From Konateibacter massiliensis (lineage in GTDB: Bacteria > Bacillota > Clostridia > Lachnospirales > Lachnospiraceae): DNA of 64,000 nt. The DNA lies in contig NZ_LT860099.1 of assembly GCF_900184995.1 (NCBI RefSeq), positions 646,269-710,268 on the forward strand. Reading direction: 5' to 3'. Positions 16,408-26,472 of the stretch are shown piece after piece (position 1 is the stretch's first letter; each line of letters begins with the position of its first letter). A model generated the notes under the pieces. That model was given only the letters and a program-made list of their open reading frames with translations, searched no databases and had not been told where the DNA came from. The translations under genes were made by a program, and so were the position numbers.

Positions 16408-18447
16408 CTACACAATACGCTTAAATTTTTTCTCAAGTTCTGACTTTGTCATCGCTATAATGGTTGGTCTTCCATGCGGGCAGTTATACGGATTATCAAG
16501 CGTGAGCAACTCATCAATAAGCGCTGACGCCTCCGAGAAGGAAAGCCTGTTGTTTCCCTTTACCGCCGCCTTGCAGGACATCGATGCAATCTTCTCATCA
16601 ATAATATCAGGATGATGCATTCCGGTGCCGTCATTTAACCCGTCCAGCATTTCAATGAGCAAATCCTTCTGCGCAATTGAAAACAAATTGCCCGGAACTG
16701 CACGAACTGAATATTCTTTTCCTCCAAAAGGTTCAATTTCAAAACCAACCCTTGTAAAGCTGTCCATATACTTATTCAACAGCTCCTCCTCCTGCATCGA
16801 CAGGGTGAGGATAATCGGCGGGCTGATTAACTGGGAGGTGTGCTCCTTGTTTTTTAATGATTGGATGGTCCTCTCATAGAGCACCTTCTCATGCGCCGCA
16901 TGCTGGTCAATCAGATACATTTTATCATGAAACTGCACAATCCAATAGGTGTCAAATACCTGACCTATGATTTTATGCTCGTGCTTTGCTTCCTTGGTGA
17001 GCAGTTTTTCCTCAAATAGATCGAGCTGCTCGGATGTGGCTGGATTTTCGGATTGCATATTGGTTGCTTCAACAGGCTGAGGTTGTTCAACCTTCTGCGT
17101 ACCAATGGCGGTGCTGTCTTTGTCCGCTTCGTTTGTCACATTATCCGTCTGCGTATTTAAAACCGCAGCAGAATTTTCTGGCACCTTCTCGATTTTCAAG
17201 CCTTCAATCTCAGTACTCTTCCCATATTTTGCGGCAGCTTCCTGAAACATCATGTCAATTTTGGAAAGCGGCTTGTCTGCATTATCGTAGCTTATGCCCG
17301 TATTTACCTTGCTTCCGGCAAAAGCTGTCTTCGCTACGTCCTGTTTGTTCTCCTGCTCCATTCTGGTTCGTTCAAAAGGTTCCGGTGCAGACGGAAGTGT
17401 AACCTTAGGCTTTTCATCGCCCCTTCCCTCTTTTTCAAAGCCAACCTTCGGAATCAGCTCTTTTCTTGTCAGTCCCTCCTGAATTGTCCGGAAAATAAAC
17501 TTATAAATCTCCTCCTGATTGCTGAAGCGAAGCTCCATTTTCGTCGGATGAACATTTACATCGAGCAAATCACCGTCTATTGTAAAATGAAGTGCTGTAA
17601 ACGGATACTTGTGCTGCATCATAAAGGTTTTGTAGCCCTCCTCAATGGCTCTTGAGACAATGCTGCTTTTTACATATCTTCCATTTACATAATAATTTTC
17701 ATAATTTCGATTTCCTCTGGAAATAACCGGTTTTCCGATAAATCCGGTTATCTTCACGCCCTCCATCTCTTCATTGATTTCTATCAGATTGCCCGCAATA
17801 TCCCTTCCGTATACATTGTAAATAATATCCTTCAAATTCGTATTACCGGAGGTATGAATCCTTGTCTGTCCGTTGTTTATAAATTTAAAGGAAATATCGG
17901 GATGGGACAGTGCCAATCGTTCCAGCAAATCATTTATGTAGGAGGCTTCCGTGGTAGCTGTTTTTAAAAACTTTCTTCTCGCAGGAGTATTGTAAAAAAG
18001 CTTTCTCACCAAAAAGGTCGTTCCCTCCGGCGCACCGATGTCCTCAAGCTCTTTTTCTACTCCGCCCTCAATCGCATAGCGAACGCCCATCAGACTTTCC
18101 TTTGTCTTTGTGATTAGCTCCACCTGTGAAACCGCTGCGATACTGGAAAGCGCCTCACCTCGAAAACCTAGCGACGACACGGAAACCAAATCCTCCACAC
18201 TCTTAATCTTACTTGTGGAGTGTCTTAAAAAGGCAAGTGCCGCTTCCTCCCTTGGAATCCCGCAACCGTTATCTGTAATACGGATAAAGCTGATTCCGCC
18301 CTCCTTGATTTCGACTGTCACAGCCGTGGCTCCCGCATCAATGGCATTTTCCACAAGCTCCTTGACAACGGAGGCAGGACGCTCAATCACTTCACCCGCA
18401 GCTATTTTATCAATTGTGTTCTGATCTAACAGAGCAATATTTGGCAT
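16408..18447 (-). CDS. mutL: DNA mismatch repair protein MutL
   Basis: A GHKL ATPase that connects MutS to downstream repair. The N-terminal motifs are IAAGEVIERPASVVKELVEN, DNGCGI, LRHSTSKI and GFRGEALSSI. A long variable linker (about 340-470) precedes the C-terminal domain. That domain has the endonuclease metal site DQHAAHEKVLYE and CPHGRPTI, so this is an endonuclease-type MutL, as in organisms lacking MutH. It begins 4 bases after mutS. Confidence 0.97.
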   Translation of the reverse strand: MPNIALLDQNTIDKIAAGEVIERPASVVKELVENAIDAGATAVTVEIKEGGISFIRITDNGCGIPREEAALAFLRHSTSKIKSVEDLVSVSSLGFRGEALSSIAAVSQVELITKTKESLMGVRYAIEGGVEKELEDIGAPEGTTFLVRKLFYNTPARRKFLKTATTEASYINDLLERLALSHPDISFKFINNGQTRIHTSGNTNLKDIIYNVYGRDIAGNLIEINEEMEGVKITGFIGKPVISRGNRNYENYYVNGRYVKSSIVSRAIEEGYKTFMMQHKYPFTALHFTIDGDLLDVNVHPTKMELRFSNQEEIYKFIFRTIQEGLTRKELIPKVGFEKEGRGDEKPKVTLPSAPEPFERTRMEQENKQDVAKTAFAGSKVNTGISYDNADKPLSKIDMMFQEAAAKYGKSTEIEGLKIEKVPENSAAVLNTQTDNVTNEADKDSTAIGTQKVEQPQPVEATNMQSENPATSEQLDLFEEKLLTKEAKHEHKIIGQVFDTYWIVQFHDKMYLIDQHAAHEKVLYERTIQSLKNKEHTSQLISPPIILTLSMQEEELLNKYMDSFTRVGFEIEPFGGKEYSVRAVPGNLFSIAQKDLLIEMLDGLNDGTGMHHPDIIDEKIASMSCKAAVKGNNRLSFSEASALIDELLTLDNPYNCPHGRPTIIAMTKSELEKKFKRIV

Positions 18448-18451
18448 TTCA

Positions 18452-21097
18452 TCACCACCTGTTTTTTATCTTGTTTTGGAGTTTGTAAAGGGTATTAAGT
18501 GCATCAATCGGCGTTAAATTTCCAATGTCAAGCCCCTTTAATTCCTCCAATATATCATCATCCTTCACGGTATCAAACAACGACATCTGCTCCAAATCCA
18601 CCTCGTCAAGCTTTGCTGCCTTTGGCTTCTTTGCGTTGTTCTCCACTGCAATATCCTTTACCTTAGCCGTGATATCAGCTTCATTCAGCTCACTTACAAT
18701 TTCCTTTGCCCTCGCGATAACAGTATCCGGTACACCCGCAAGCTTTGCAACCTGAATACCGTAGCTGTTGTCGGCTCCGCCCTTTACAATTTTACGCAAA
18801 AACACGATATCATCGCCCTGCTCCTTGACCGCAATGCAGTAATTGTTTACACTGTCAAGTTTTCCTTCCAGCTCTGTCAATTCATGATAATGCGTGGCAA
18901 ACAGCGTTTTCGCCCCCAAAAGCTTTGGATTGCTGATATGCTCCACAACCGCCCACGCTATACTCAAACCATCAAAAGTACTCGTTCCTCTTCCAATTTC
19001 GTCCAGAATAAGAAGACTGTTTGACGTGGCATTTCGAAGAATGTTTGCAACCTCTGTCATTTCTACCATAAACGTACTCTGCCCCGAAGCCAAATCATCG
19101 GACGCTCCTACTCTCGTAAAAATACGGTCCACAATGCCGATTTTCGCCGCGCTTGCAGGGACAAAGCTTCCGATTTGTGCCATCAGGACAATCAGAGCCG
19201 TCTGCCTCATGTAGGTGGACTTACCTGCCATATTCGGACCGGTTATAATGGAAATTCGCTGGCTGGCATTGTTTAAATAGGTATCGTTTGGAATGAACAT
19301 GTCATTGCTGATCATTTTTTCAACAACCGGGTGTCGTCCGTTTTTAATGTCGATTTCTCCCTTGTTGTTGATGACAGGACGGCAGTAATTGCCTCTCTCT
19401 GCCACAAGTGCAAGCGAGGTAAACACGTCAATTTTGGCAATTGCCTTTGCCGTGGTCTGAATACGGATTACCTCTTTTGCTATCGTATCACGAAGTTCGC
19501 TGAACAAATCATACTCAAGTGAAAACAGCTTGTCCTCCGCCCCGAGTATAATATCCTCAAGCTCCTTCAATTCCGGTGTAATATAACGCTCCGCATTTGC
19601 CAAGGTCTGCTTTCTCGTATAGTCAGCAGGAACCATATCTTTGTAGGAGTTTGTCACCTCCAGATAATAGCCGAACACTTTATTATACTTAATCTTCAGC
19701 CCCTTAATGCCGGTTCTCTCCCGCTCCCTTGCCTCCAAATCGGCAAGCCAGGTTTTTCCCTCTGTTTTGGCATGTCTGTATTTGTCAACTTCCTCGTTAA
19801 AGCCTTCCTTGAAAATACCGCCCTCCTTAATCATAATCGGCGGTTCCTCCACGATTGCATTGTCAATCAGACTAAAAATATCTTCCAAAGTATCAAGCTC
19901 TTTATAAATCCCTGTAAGCAGATCGCTTTGAAAAGTTCCCAATATGTACTGAATCGGAGGAAGCATGGATAACGAGCTGCTAAAGGCAATCAAATCTCTC
20001 GGATTTGCAGACTTATAACTAATCTTACTGATTAATCGCTCCAAATCATAAACCGGCATTAAATACTCCTTTATCTCTTCTCTGGATATCGCATTTTGAT
20101 TGAGCTCCTCAATGGCATCCAAACGCTGTTCTATTTCCTCTTTATCAATCAAAGGCTGTTCGATGTAGCTTCGGAGCATTCTCGCCCCCATCGCCGTCTC
20201 CGTTTTGTCAAGCACCCATAAGAGGGAGCCTCGTTTATTTTTCTCACGCAGTGTCTCCACAAGCTCTAAGTTTCGTCTGGTGGAACTGTCAATGAGCATA
20301 TATTTTCCTGTGGAATAAGGCTGAATCGTAGTCAGATGCGACAGCGAGGTTTTCTGTGTCTCATATAAATACTGAAGCAATGCTCCCGCACTGATGACAC
20401 CGCAGTCATAGTCCTCCAGACCAATCGCATTTAGCGTTGCAGCCTTAAAATGCTCCGTCAATGACTTCTTGCACAAATCGTCTTCAAAATACCACGAATC
20501 AAGTGCGTATATGGTAATGCCGAGGCGGTTTTTCATGTCCTCGATGTCCATTCCGCTCACATAAAAGGAATTATTGCATATGATTTCAGACGGCACAAAT
20601 TTGTTGATTTCATCAATCAGCTTTCTTGCCTGATCAACCTCCGTTACAAAATAATCACCCGTCGTAATATCCGCAACGGAAATTCCGTAACGGTCTGCCA
20701 TGTATACAATACACATAATATAATTATTCTTTGTTTCATCAAGTGCCTGCGTGTTAATGTTTGTTCCCGGCGTCACGATGCGGATTACTTCTCTCTTCAC
20801 CAATCCTTTTGCCATCTTCGGGTCTTCCACCTGCTCGCCGATTGCTACCTTGTAGCCCTTTGACACTAATTTATTCAGATAGCCGTCCACTGCGTGATAC
20901 GGAATCCCGCACATCGGCGCGCGTTCTTCCAAACCGCAGTCTTTTCCTGTCAGCGTTATTTCTAGCTCTCGTGATGCCGTTATCGCATCCTCAAAAAACA
21001 TCTCGTAAAAATCGCCTAGTCTATAAAACAAAATGCAATCCTTATATTGATTTTTTGTCTCAACATATTGCTTCATCATTGGAGTTAATTCTGCCAC
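18452..21097 (-). CDS. mutS: DNA mismatch repair protein MutS
   Basis: Recognises mismatches and small loops. The mismatch-wedging Phe-X-Glu lies in RLGDFYEMFF, the connector/core domains follow, and the ATPase has Walker A GPNMAGKSTYMRQ and Walker B SLLILDEIGRGTSTFDG. The C-terminus has the HTH and a long tail. I place the start at a GTG (21097), because AGAGG lies 8 bases upstream and the product (V/M-AELTPMMKQY) then matches the usual MutS beginning. A longer frame from a TTG at 21169 would translate a leader that instead looks like structured RNA. The resulting length, 881 residues, is typical. Confidence 0.95.
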   Translation of the reverse strand: MAELTPMMKQYVETKNQYKDCILFYRLGDFYEMFFEDAITASRELEITLTGKDCGLEERAPMCGIPYHAVDGYLNKLVSKGYKVAIGEQVEDPKMAKGLVKREVIRIVTPGTNINTQALDETKNNYIMCIVYMADRYGISVADITTGDYFVTEVDQARKLIDEINKFVPSEIICNNSFYVSGMDIEDMKNRLGITIYALDSWYFEDDLCKKSLTEHFKAATLNAIGLEDYDCGVISAGALLQYLYETQKTSLSHLTTIQPYSTGKYMLIDSSTRRNLELVETLREKNKRGSLLWVLDKTETAMGARMLRSYIEQPLIDKEEIEQRLDAIEELNQNAISREEIKEYLMPVYDLERLISKISYKSANPRDLIAFSSSLSMLPPIQYILGTFQSDLLTGIYKELDTLEDIFSLIDNAIVEEPPIMIKEGGIFKEGFNEEVDKYRHAKTEGKTWLADLEARERERTGIKGLKIKYNKVFGYYLEVTNSYKDMVPADYTRKQTLANAERYITPELKELEDIILGAEDKLFSLEYDLFSELRDTIAKEVIRIQTTAKAIAKIDVFTSLALVAERGNYCRPVINNKGEIDIKNGRHPVVEKMISNDMFIPNDTYLNNASQRISIITGPNMAGKSTYMRQTALIVLMAQIGSFVPASAAKIGIVDRIFTRVGASDDLASGQSTFMVEMTEVANILRNATSNSLLILDEIGRGTSTFDGLSIAWAVVEHISNPKLLGAKTLFATHYHELTELEGKLDSVNNYCIAVKEQGDDIVFLRKIVKGGADNSYGIQVAKLAGVPDTVIARAKEIVSELNEADITAKVKDIAVENNAKKPKAAKLDEVDLEQMSLFDTVKDDDILEELKGLDIGNLTPIDALNTLYKLQNKIKNRW

Positions 21098-21222
21098 TTT
21101 ATTTTCCTCTTTCCTTAATCTTTCCTCTGTATCCCTCTGTACACTGCCGGCAGGATGCTTATCTGCCAAGTCACTTAAGGGACGCCGCGATTAGTCTGCT
21201 CTAATCACATACGTCCCTATCC
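21098..21222 (-). promoter_or_regulatory. Structured 5' leader of mutS
   Basis: From the predicted promoter, the mutS transcript begins almost at an extended hairpin. The outer stem is AGGGACG/CGTCCCT (21218-21212 with 21184-21178) and the inner stem is GATTAG/CTAATC (21206-21201 with 21194-21189). A second short stem, TTGGCAG/CTGCCGG, follows. The leader is about 120 bases before the GTG start. I recognise no known riboswitch class. Confidence 0.45.
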
Positions 21223-21251
21223 ATTTTATCTTAATTTATTTTCAGTTGCAA
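21223..21251 (-). promoter_or_regulatory. Promoter of mutS-mutL-miaA
   Basis: On the minus strand TTGCAA (-35, 21251-21246) and TAAAAT (-10, 21228-21223) are separated by exactly 17 bases. This fits a housekeeping sigma promoter. Confidence 0.55.
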
Positions 21252-21318
21252 GTAGGTTATTGCAAAACTCAGGCTTCCTACAGCGATTTCCCTCTGTTTA
21301 TCAGGCTTGTGGGAACCC

Positions 21319-22962
21319 CTAATTTATCTGTGCCGCACGCTTCAGTGCCACATCTATATTTTCGCAGAAGTTTTCTTCTTGAATTAATTTATCAAAACCA
21401 GCCTTTTTCATAACAGACAGAGGCTGACTCTGCACATGCGAAAGAATAAGTGTGATATTGTTTTTCTTACACTTTTTGTAGACATCCTGAAGCGTGTGAA
21501 GTGCGGTTGCATCCATTGCGGGCACGCCCTTCATTCTAAAAATAATCGTTTTAACCGATTTATCCATCGGGATGTTGATAAACTTGTTCGCTGCGGCAAA
21601 AAACATCGGTCCCACAATCTCATAGACAAGAGTATTTTTCGGAACCTTTCGAAGATTAATGCTCTCCGGGTCATTCTCGTTTTCTTCTTCCTCTATGTAT
21701 TTCCAGCCTGCAACCTGCGTCACCTCGGACATTCTCTTCATAAACAAAAATGCCGCCAGCACAATACCGATTTCAATCGCAACGACCAAATCAAATACAA
21801 TCGTCAGCACAAAGGTGGCAACAAGCACGATGATATCGCTTTTCGGCGCAGTTTTTACCAGCTCCGCAAACACTCTCCATTCACTCATATTATAAGCAAC
21901 CACAAACAGTATCGCGGCGATAGCAGGCATCGGAATCAACGCTGCATAAGGCATAAGTACAACCAAAATAAGTAAAAGCGTAACGGAATGAACCATTCCC
22001 GCAATCGGTGTGCGTCCTCCGTTTTTTACATTTGCGGCAGTTCTGGCGATTGCTCCCGTAGCCGGGATACCTCCAAACAGTGCTGAGACGATATTACCCG
22101 CTCCCTGTGCCACAAGCTCCATATTGGAACGGTGCTTGCTTCCAACCATGCCATCCGCTACCACGCAGGAAAGCAGGGATTCAATTCCGGCTAAAATCGC
22201 TATCGTAAACGCGTCCGGCAGCACATTTTTCACAATGCCAAAAGACAGCGACGGCACCTGAAATGCCGGTAATTTATTGCTAATTTCATAGAGAGAGCCG
22301 ATTGTATTCACGTTCATATCAAAAAGCTTCACCAACGCCCCCGCCGCAACAACAGCAATTAAGGAACCCGGAATTTTTTGATTGATTTTGGGCCATACAA
22401 TCAAAATAAAAAGGCTGATTGCTCCGATTAAAAGTGCCTCATAGTTGACCGTTTTGATATTTGCAAAACATGCCTGCAATTTTTCCATCGTCTCGACCGG
22501 AGTTGTCTGCAATTTCAATCCCAAGAAATCTTTTATCTGCCCGATTAATATCGTCACCGCAATACCGGAGGTAAAACCTGTCGTTATTGTATACGGAATA
22601 AATTTGATAAGGCTTCCAAAACGCAGTAAGCCCATAATAATCAAAATGATACCTGCCAAGACAGTTGCCACTATCAAACCAGCCATTCCCTCTCGAGCCA
22701 CAATTCCTGCCACTATCGTCGCAAACGCTGCTGTCGGCCCCGCAATCTGAACTCTGCTGCCTCCCAAAAACGATATGACAAAGCCTGCGGTAATCGCGGT
22801 GTACAAGCCCTGCTCCGGTCCTACTCCCGACGCAAGCGCCAGCGCAATCGACAGAGGCAATGCAATAATTGCCACAATCACTCCCGCAACCACATCCTTG
22901 ACAAATTGTTCCTTTGTGTAATTCTTCATCACCGAAAACAGCTTCGGCTTCATCTTTTCCAT
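21319..22962 (-). CDS. SulP family inorganic anion transporter with STAS domain
   Basis: An integral membrane permease of the SLC26/SulP family (547 residues), with a multi-span core and a C-terminal cytoplasmic STAS domain (about 430-540, with DATALHTLQDVYKKCKKN). Family motifs are VVAIIALPLSIALALASGVG near the N-terminus and GGIPATGAIARTAANVKNGG. Substrates in the family include sulfate and bicarbonate or dicarboxylates. The sequence alone does not decide which. It is a single gene between recQ and mutS; no sulfate-assimilation genes are adjacent. Confidence 0.93.
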   Translation of the reverse strand: MEKMKPKLFSVMKNYTKEQFVKDVVAGVIVAIIALPLSIALALASGVGPEQGLYTAITAGFVISFLGGSRVQIAGPTAAFATIVAGIVAREGMAGLIVATVLAGIILIIMGLLRFGSLIKFIPYTITTGFTSGIAVTILIGQIKDFLGLKLQTTPVETMEKLQACFANIKTVNYEALLIGAISLFILIVWPKINQKIPGSLIAVVAAGALVKLFDMNVNTIGSLYEISNKLPAFQVPSLSFGIVKNVLPDAFTIAILAGIESLLSCVVADGMVGSKHRSNMELVAQGAGNIVSALFGGIPATGAIARTAANVKNGGRTPIAGMVHSVTLLLILVVLMPYAALIPMPAIAAILFVVAYNMSEWRVFAELVKTAPKSDIIVLVATFVLTIVFDLVVAIEIGIVLAAFLFMKRMSEVTQVAGWKYIEEEENENDPESINLRKVPKNTLVYEIVGPMFFAAANKFINIPMDKSVKTIIFRMKGVPAMDATALHTLQDVYKKCKKNNITLILSHVQSQPLSVMKKAGFDKLIQEENFCENIDVALKRAAQIN

Positions 22963-23022
22963 CTTTCCTCATATCCCTTCAATCATAAACTCTATTAAAA
23001 AGTGTGCGTATAATAGCACGAA

Positions 23023-23058
23023 AATAGATGCCCCAATCCTTTGATTAAAGCATCTATT
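23023..23058 (-). terminator. Hairpin after recQ, probable terminator
   Basis: AATAGATGC and GCATCTATT pair perfectly (9 bp) around an 18-base loop, followed on the minus strand by a short T-rich stretch. It lies between recQ and the SulP gene. The weak T tract lowers confidence. Confidence 0.5.
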
Positions 23059-23175
23059 GTTAATACTATTCCTAAAAACTAAATTTTTCAACATATTATG
23101 ACATTTTTTTAAATCTTTATTGATTTTATCTAATTCTTGTGAGATTTTGGGCAGCGTTTTGTGAGATATTAAAAC

Positions 23176-25008
23176 TTACACAATAATCACACTCAAAAAT
23201 CTCTCCCCATACTTCTCATACTTAAATTCGCCGACACCAGACACCGTCAACATCTCACTTTTACTCTTCGGCTTTATCACGCACATATGAGCCAATGTTT
23301 TATCCGAGAACACAAGATAAGGCGGGACCTTCTCCTCCTGGGCAATCTCTCTTCGAAGTGCCCGAAGTTTTTCAAACAGCTCTTCGCCCGCCTCATCAAG
23401 CTCTGCACTTGCGCTGCCTTTTTTCTTCTTCTCTTTTTTAACCTTTGCCTCTTGCTCCTGTTCCTTCGCCATTTTCATGGTAAGGCTCTCTTCCTCTTCC
23501 ATGACAGCCTTTGATTTCTCCGTCAGCTTCACAATCATATACTCGTCATTTGTCACACTCAGATATTCATTTAGAAGCAGATAATTCATCACCTGACGAA
23601 GCTTATAAGTCGGTGTCTTTGCAAGCTCACCATAATGCGCGTTCTCATTCATGCGGTACTGTCTTATTTTTGCGGTATTTGCGCCGTGTACCGTGTCGAT
23701 AATCACATTGACACCATATCTTTGCCTGCAGGCAGATGCACAGCCAATCAGTCCTCGTGCGACGTCTGTCACATCAACAGTCTCGTACTGATTTAGGCAA
23801 TTTGAGCAGTTTCCGCAGTAATTGGCACCATATTCTCCGAAATACCGCAGCACATAATCGCGCAGACATTCATTTGTGATGCAGTAATAAGTCATTTTCT
23901 TTAGCCGCTCGTAGTCGCGCTCCTTAATCACCTCAAGTTCTGCTTCATTCAGCTCCGTATTATCACGGTTATGATCAATAAAAAACTGGTTCATCACCAC
24001 GTCCTGAGGTGAATACAGCAAAATACACTCCGACGGCTCACCGTCTCTGCCCGCTCTTCCGGCCTCCTGATAATAACTCTCAATATTTTTCGGCATATTA
24101 TAATGAATGACAAAGCGGACATTCGACTTGTCAATTCCCATTCCAAACGCATTTGTCGCAACCATCAGCGGCTTATTGTCATAGATAAAATCATCCTGAT
24201 TTTCTTTTCTCTCTTTGTCGCCTAGTCCCGCATGGTACTTGGTCACCGCAATGTTCTTTTTTGAAAGCTTTTCGTATACTTCCTCGACCGTCTTTCTTGT
24301 CAGGCAGTAAATAATTCCGCTTTTATCCGGGTTATCTTCGAGATATTTTTCCACTGCCGCAAACTTGTCCTTTCCCGTCTGCACCGTATAAGATAAATTA
24401 TCACGGTCAAAGCCTGTCGTTAAAAGAGTCGGTGATTCAAGCTTTAAAATATTGACAATATCCTCTTTTACTTCCTTTGTCGCCGTGGCGGTAAATGCAC
24501 TGATAATCGGTCTCTTATCAAGCTGCTCCACAAAATCCATAATTTTTAAATAGCTCGGCCTAAAATCCTGTCCCCACTGCGAGATACAGTGAGCCTCATC
24601 CACGCTGATCATGGAGATAGTCACACTCTTTGCAAAGTTTAAAAACTCCTCCGTCATAAGCCGCTCCGGCGCCACATAAATAATCTTATATACACCCTGC
24701 TTTGCATATTCCAAGGCTTTATAATACTGATTTACGGTAAGGGAACTGTTTAGATAAGCTGCATGAATTCCTGCTTGATTTAAGGCACCGACCTGGTCCT
24801 TCATAAGAGATATAAGAGGTGAAATAACTAATGTGATTCCTTCTAGCAATAATGCGGGGACTTGGTAGCAAAGAGATTTTCCTGCCCCGGTAGGCATAAC
24901 TCCGAAGGTATCCTGCCCTGCCAATATGCCGTCTATTAAAATTTCCTGTCCTGTACGAAATTGCGTATATCCGAAATACTTTTTCAGCACTTGTTCTTTT
25001 ACATTCAT
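23176..25008 (-). CDS. recQ: ATP-dependent DNA helicase RecQ
   Basis: A 3'-5' superfamily 2 helicase (610 residues) in recombination and fork repair. Motif I is MPTGAGKSLCYQVPA, the Walker B is the DEAH variant within ISVDEAHCISQWGQDFRPSY, and motif VI is QEAGRAGRDGEPS. The zinc-binding cysteines are visible (ECLRDYVLRYFGEYGANYCG then NCSNC). A winged-helix region follows. An acidic/basic linker (about 480-525) leads to a C-terminal HRDC domain. Full length, with a ribosome site before the ATG. Confidence 0.96.
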   Translation of the reverse strand: MNVKEQVLKKYFGYTQFRTGQEILIDGILAGQDTFGVMPTGAGKSLCYQVPALLLEGITLVISPLISLMKDQVGALNQAGIHAAYLNSSLTVNQYYKALEYAKQGVYKIIYVAPERLMTEEFLNFAKSVTISMISVDEAHCISQWGQDFRPSYLKIMDFVEQLDKRPIISAFTATATKEVKEDIVNILKLESPTLLTTGFDRDNLSYTVQTGKDKFAAVEKYLEDNPDKSGIIYCLTRKTVEEVYEKLSKKNIAVTKYHAGLGDKERKENQDDFIYDNKPLMVATNAFGMGIDKSNVRFVIHYNMPKNIESYYQEAGRAGRDGEPSECILLYSPQDVVMNQFFIDHNRDNTELNEAELEVIKERDYERLKKMTYYCITNECLRDYVLRYFGEYGANYCGNCSNCLNQYETVDVTDVARGLIGCASACRQRYGVNVIIDTVHGANTAKIRQYRMNENAHYGELAKTPTYKLRQVMNYLLLNEYLSVTNDEYMIVKLTEKSKAVMEEEESLTMKMAKEQEQEAKVKKEKKKKGSASAELDEAGEELFEKLRALRREIAQEEKVPPYLVFSDKTLAHMCVIKPKSKSEMLTVSGVGEFKYEKYGERFLSVIIV

Positions 25009-25125
25009 TTTGCGCCTTTCTCCCCATGTATTTTTTTAACAATCCACTCCAATATTACTATATTATCACATTTTTCTAATAATAGAAAGTATGCAAAACA
25101 CACTTTGTATATATTATGAATAAAA

Positions 25126-25169
25126 GCAAAAGCCACAGCTTTTTATTTTATAAAAGGCTGCGGCTTTTG
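25126..25169 (-). terminator. Terminator after the OFA transporter gene
   Basis: AAAAGCCGCAGC and GCTGTGGCTTTT form a strong stem, with T-rich sequence following on the minus strand (GCTTTTATTC). It separates the transporter gene from recQ transcription; the A/T symmetry could let it act in both directions. Confidence 0.7.
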
Positions 25170-25191
25170 AAATAAAAGATTTCTTTATTCA

Positions 25192-26412
25192 TTAATATTC
25201 ATTAATTTTCTTGTTAAAAATACGGTAAGCAAGCGCTAAAATCAAGCCTGCCACAGCAAATACGATTCCGATTAAAAAGGCATTGGTATAAACACCATAA
25301 GTACTGTACATATTTTTCAAAATAATCGGACCGAATACACCGGCAAGAGCAAAAGCGATAAACATAATTCCATAATTCACGCTATTGTTTTTCGCTCCGA
25401 ATTGGTCTGCCGTAAAGCCCGGAAATACGCCCATAAAAGCTCCGAATGATACACCGATAAAAGAAATACCAACCATAAATTTAGTCAAATCTCCTTCGCC
25501 ACAGGTAATCAACAGCCCTAATGCCAAAATAGAAAGTATCAGCATGGCAAATAAGGTGTTTACCCGTCCTATCAGATCAGATAAGAAGCCTGCACAGATA
25601 CGTCCGCCTACATTAAACAGTGCCAGCACAGATACACAAACGGCTGCTGTTGCCGGCGTTACCTTAATCAGATTCTGCGCAAGAGGCGATGCCTGTGAAA
25701 TAATCATAAGTCCGTAAAATGCTCCGCATATAAGCATAAAGAACATCAAGTAAAACATAGGGTCTTTGAGCATTTCTCTCCAGCTTTTTTCCATTGTTTT
25801 CTTTTGCGTTTTATGATTGCTTCCCTTCCAGTTTTCCGGCATATAGCCCTCGGGGCATTTCTCAATCAAAAACGCACAAAGACAAATAATGACTAAGAAG
25901 GCAATTCCAACATAGCGGAATGTCAATAATACTCCAATCTTATTAATCATGGAATTCACAATCGGAGGCATAAGCACGGAGCTAAAGCCAAAGGTGGCCG
26001 TTGCGATACCGCCTATTAAACCTCGTTTATCCGGGAAAAATTTTATAGAATTATTAATCGTGCAGCCATAGATCATTCCCATGGCAAGACCGCATCCGAT
26101 TCCATAACCGATTCCTAATGTTGTCATGGAATTGCTGAAGCTGCTTATGATAAAGCCTGCTCCGTACACAATTCCTCCTGTAAAAATAACCCATTTCGGT
26201 CCCAATAAATCATTGATTCTTCCGCCGGCAATCATGGTTATGGGTCCTACTGCGTTTGTGATTGTAAATATAATTGCCAGATTTCCCGGCTCCACTCCCA
26301 AGTGATTTGCCATAGGAGCCGCAAATACGCTCCATGCATATAAAGAGCCGATACATAAGTTGATGAGACAGCTTGCAATTAATACCACCCATCTTTTTCT
26401 TTGATAATTCAT
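25192..26412 (-). CDS. MFS transporter of the oxalate/formate antiporter-like (OFA) family
   Basis: A 12-span major facilitator protein of 406 residues. The N-terminus (NYQRKRWVVLIASCLINLCI then GSLYAWSVF) and the GRINDLLGPKW loop are typical of the OFA branch, whose characterised members exchange oxalate/formate or take up carboxylates. The second half has FLSDLIGRVNTLF. It starts 60 bases after the flavoprotein gene and shares its strand, so it probably carries the substrate or product of that enzyme. The substrate cannot be read from sequence. Confidence 0.9.
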   Translation of the reverse strand: MNYQRKRWVVLIASCLINLCIGSLYAWSVFAAPMANHLGVEPGNLAIIFTITNAVGPITMIAGGRINDLLGPKWVIFTGGIVYGAGFIISSFSNSMTTLGIGYGIGCGLAMGMIYGCTINNSIKFFPDKRGLIGGIATATFGFSSVLMPPIVNSMINKIGVLLTFRYVGIAFLVIICLCAFLIEKCPEGYMPENWKGSNHKTQKKTMEKSWREMLKDPMFYLMFFMLICGAFYGLMIISQASPLAQNLIKVTPATAAVCVSVLALFNVGGRICAGFLSDLIGRVNTLFAMLILSILALGLLITCGEGDLTKFMVGISFIGVSFGAFMGVFPGFTADQFGAKNNSVNYGIMFIAFALAGVFGPIILKNMYSTYGVYTNAFLIGIVFAVAGLILALAYRIFNKKINEY

Positions 26413-26472
26413 CTTTTCTCCTCCTGATTTATGTATATAAGTTACCTCTGTGAAAAAACGTTCACTTCTATA

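Noticed and set aside
21252-21318. Direct repeats TCAGGCTT and paired GGTTCC/GGAAGCC segments between the SulP gene and mutS
   Set aside because: Short, partly incompatible pairings and no recognisable RNA class; may just be a weak terminator region.
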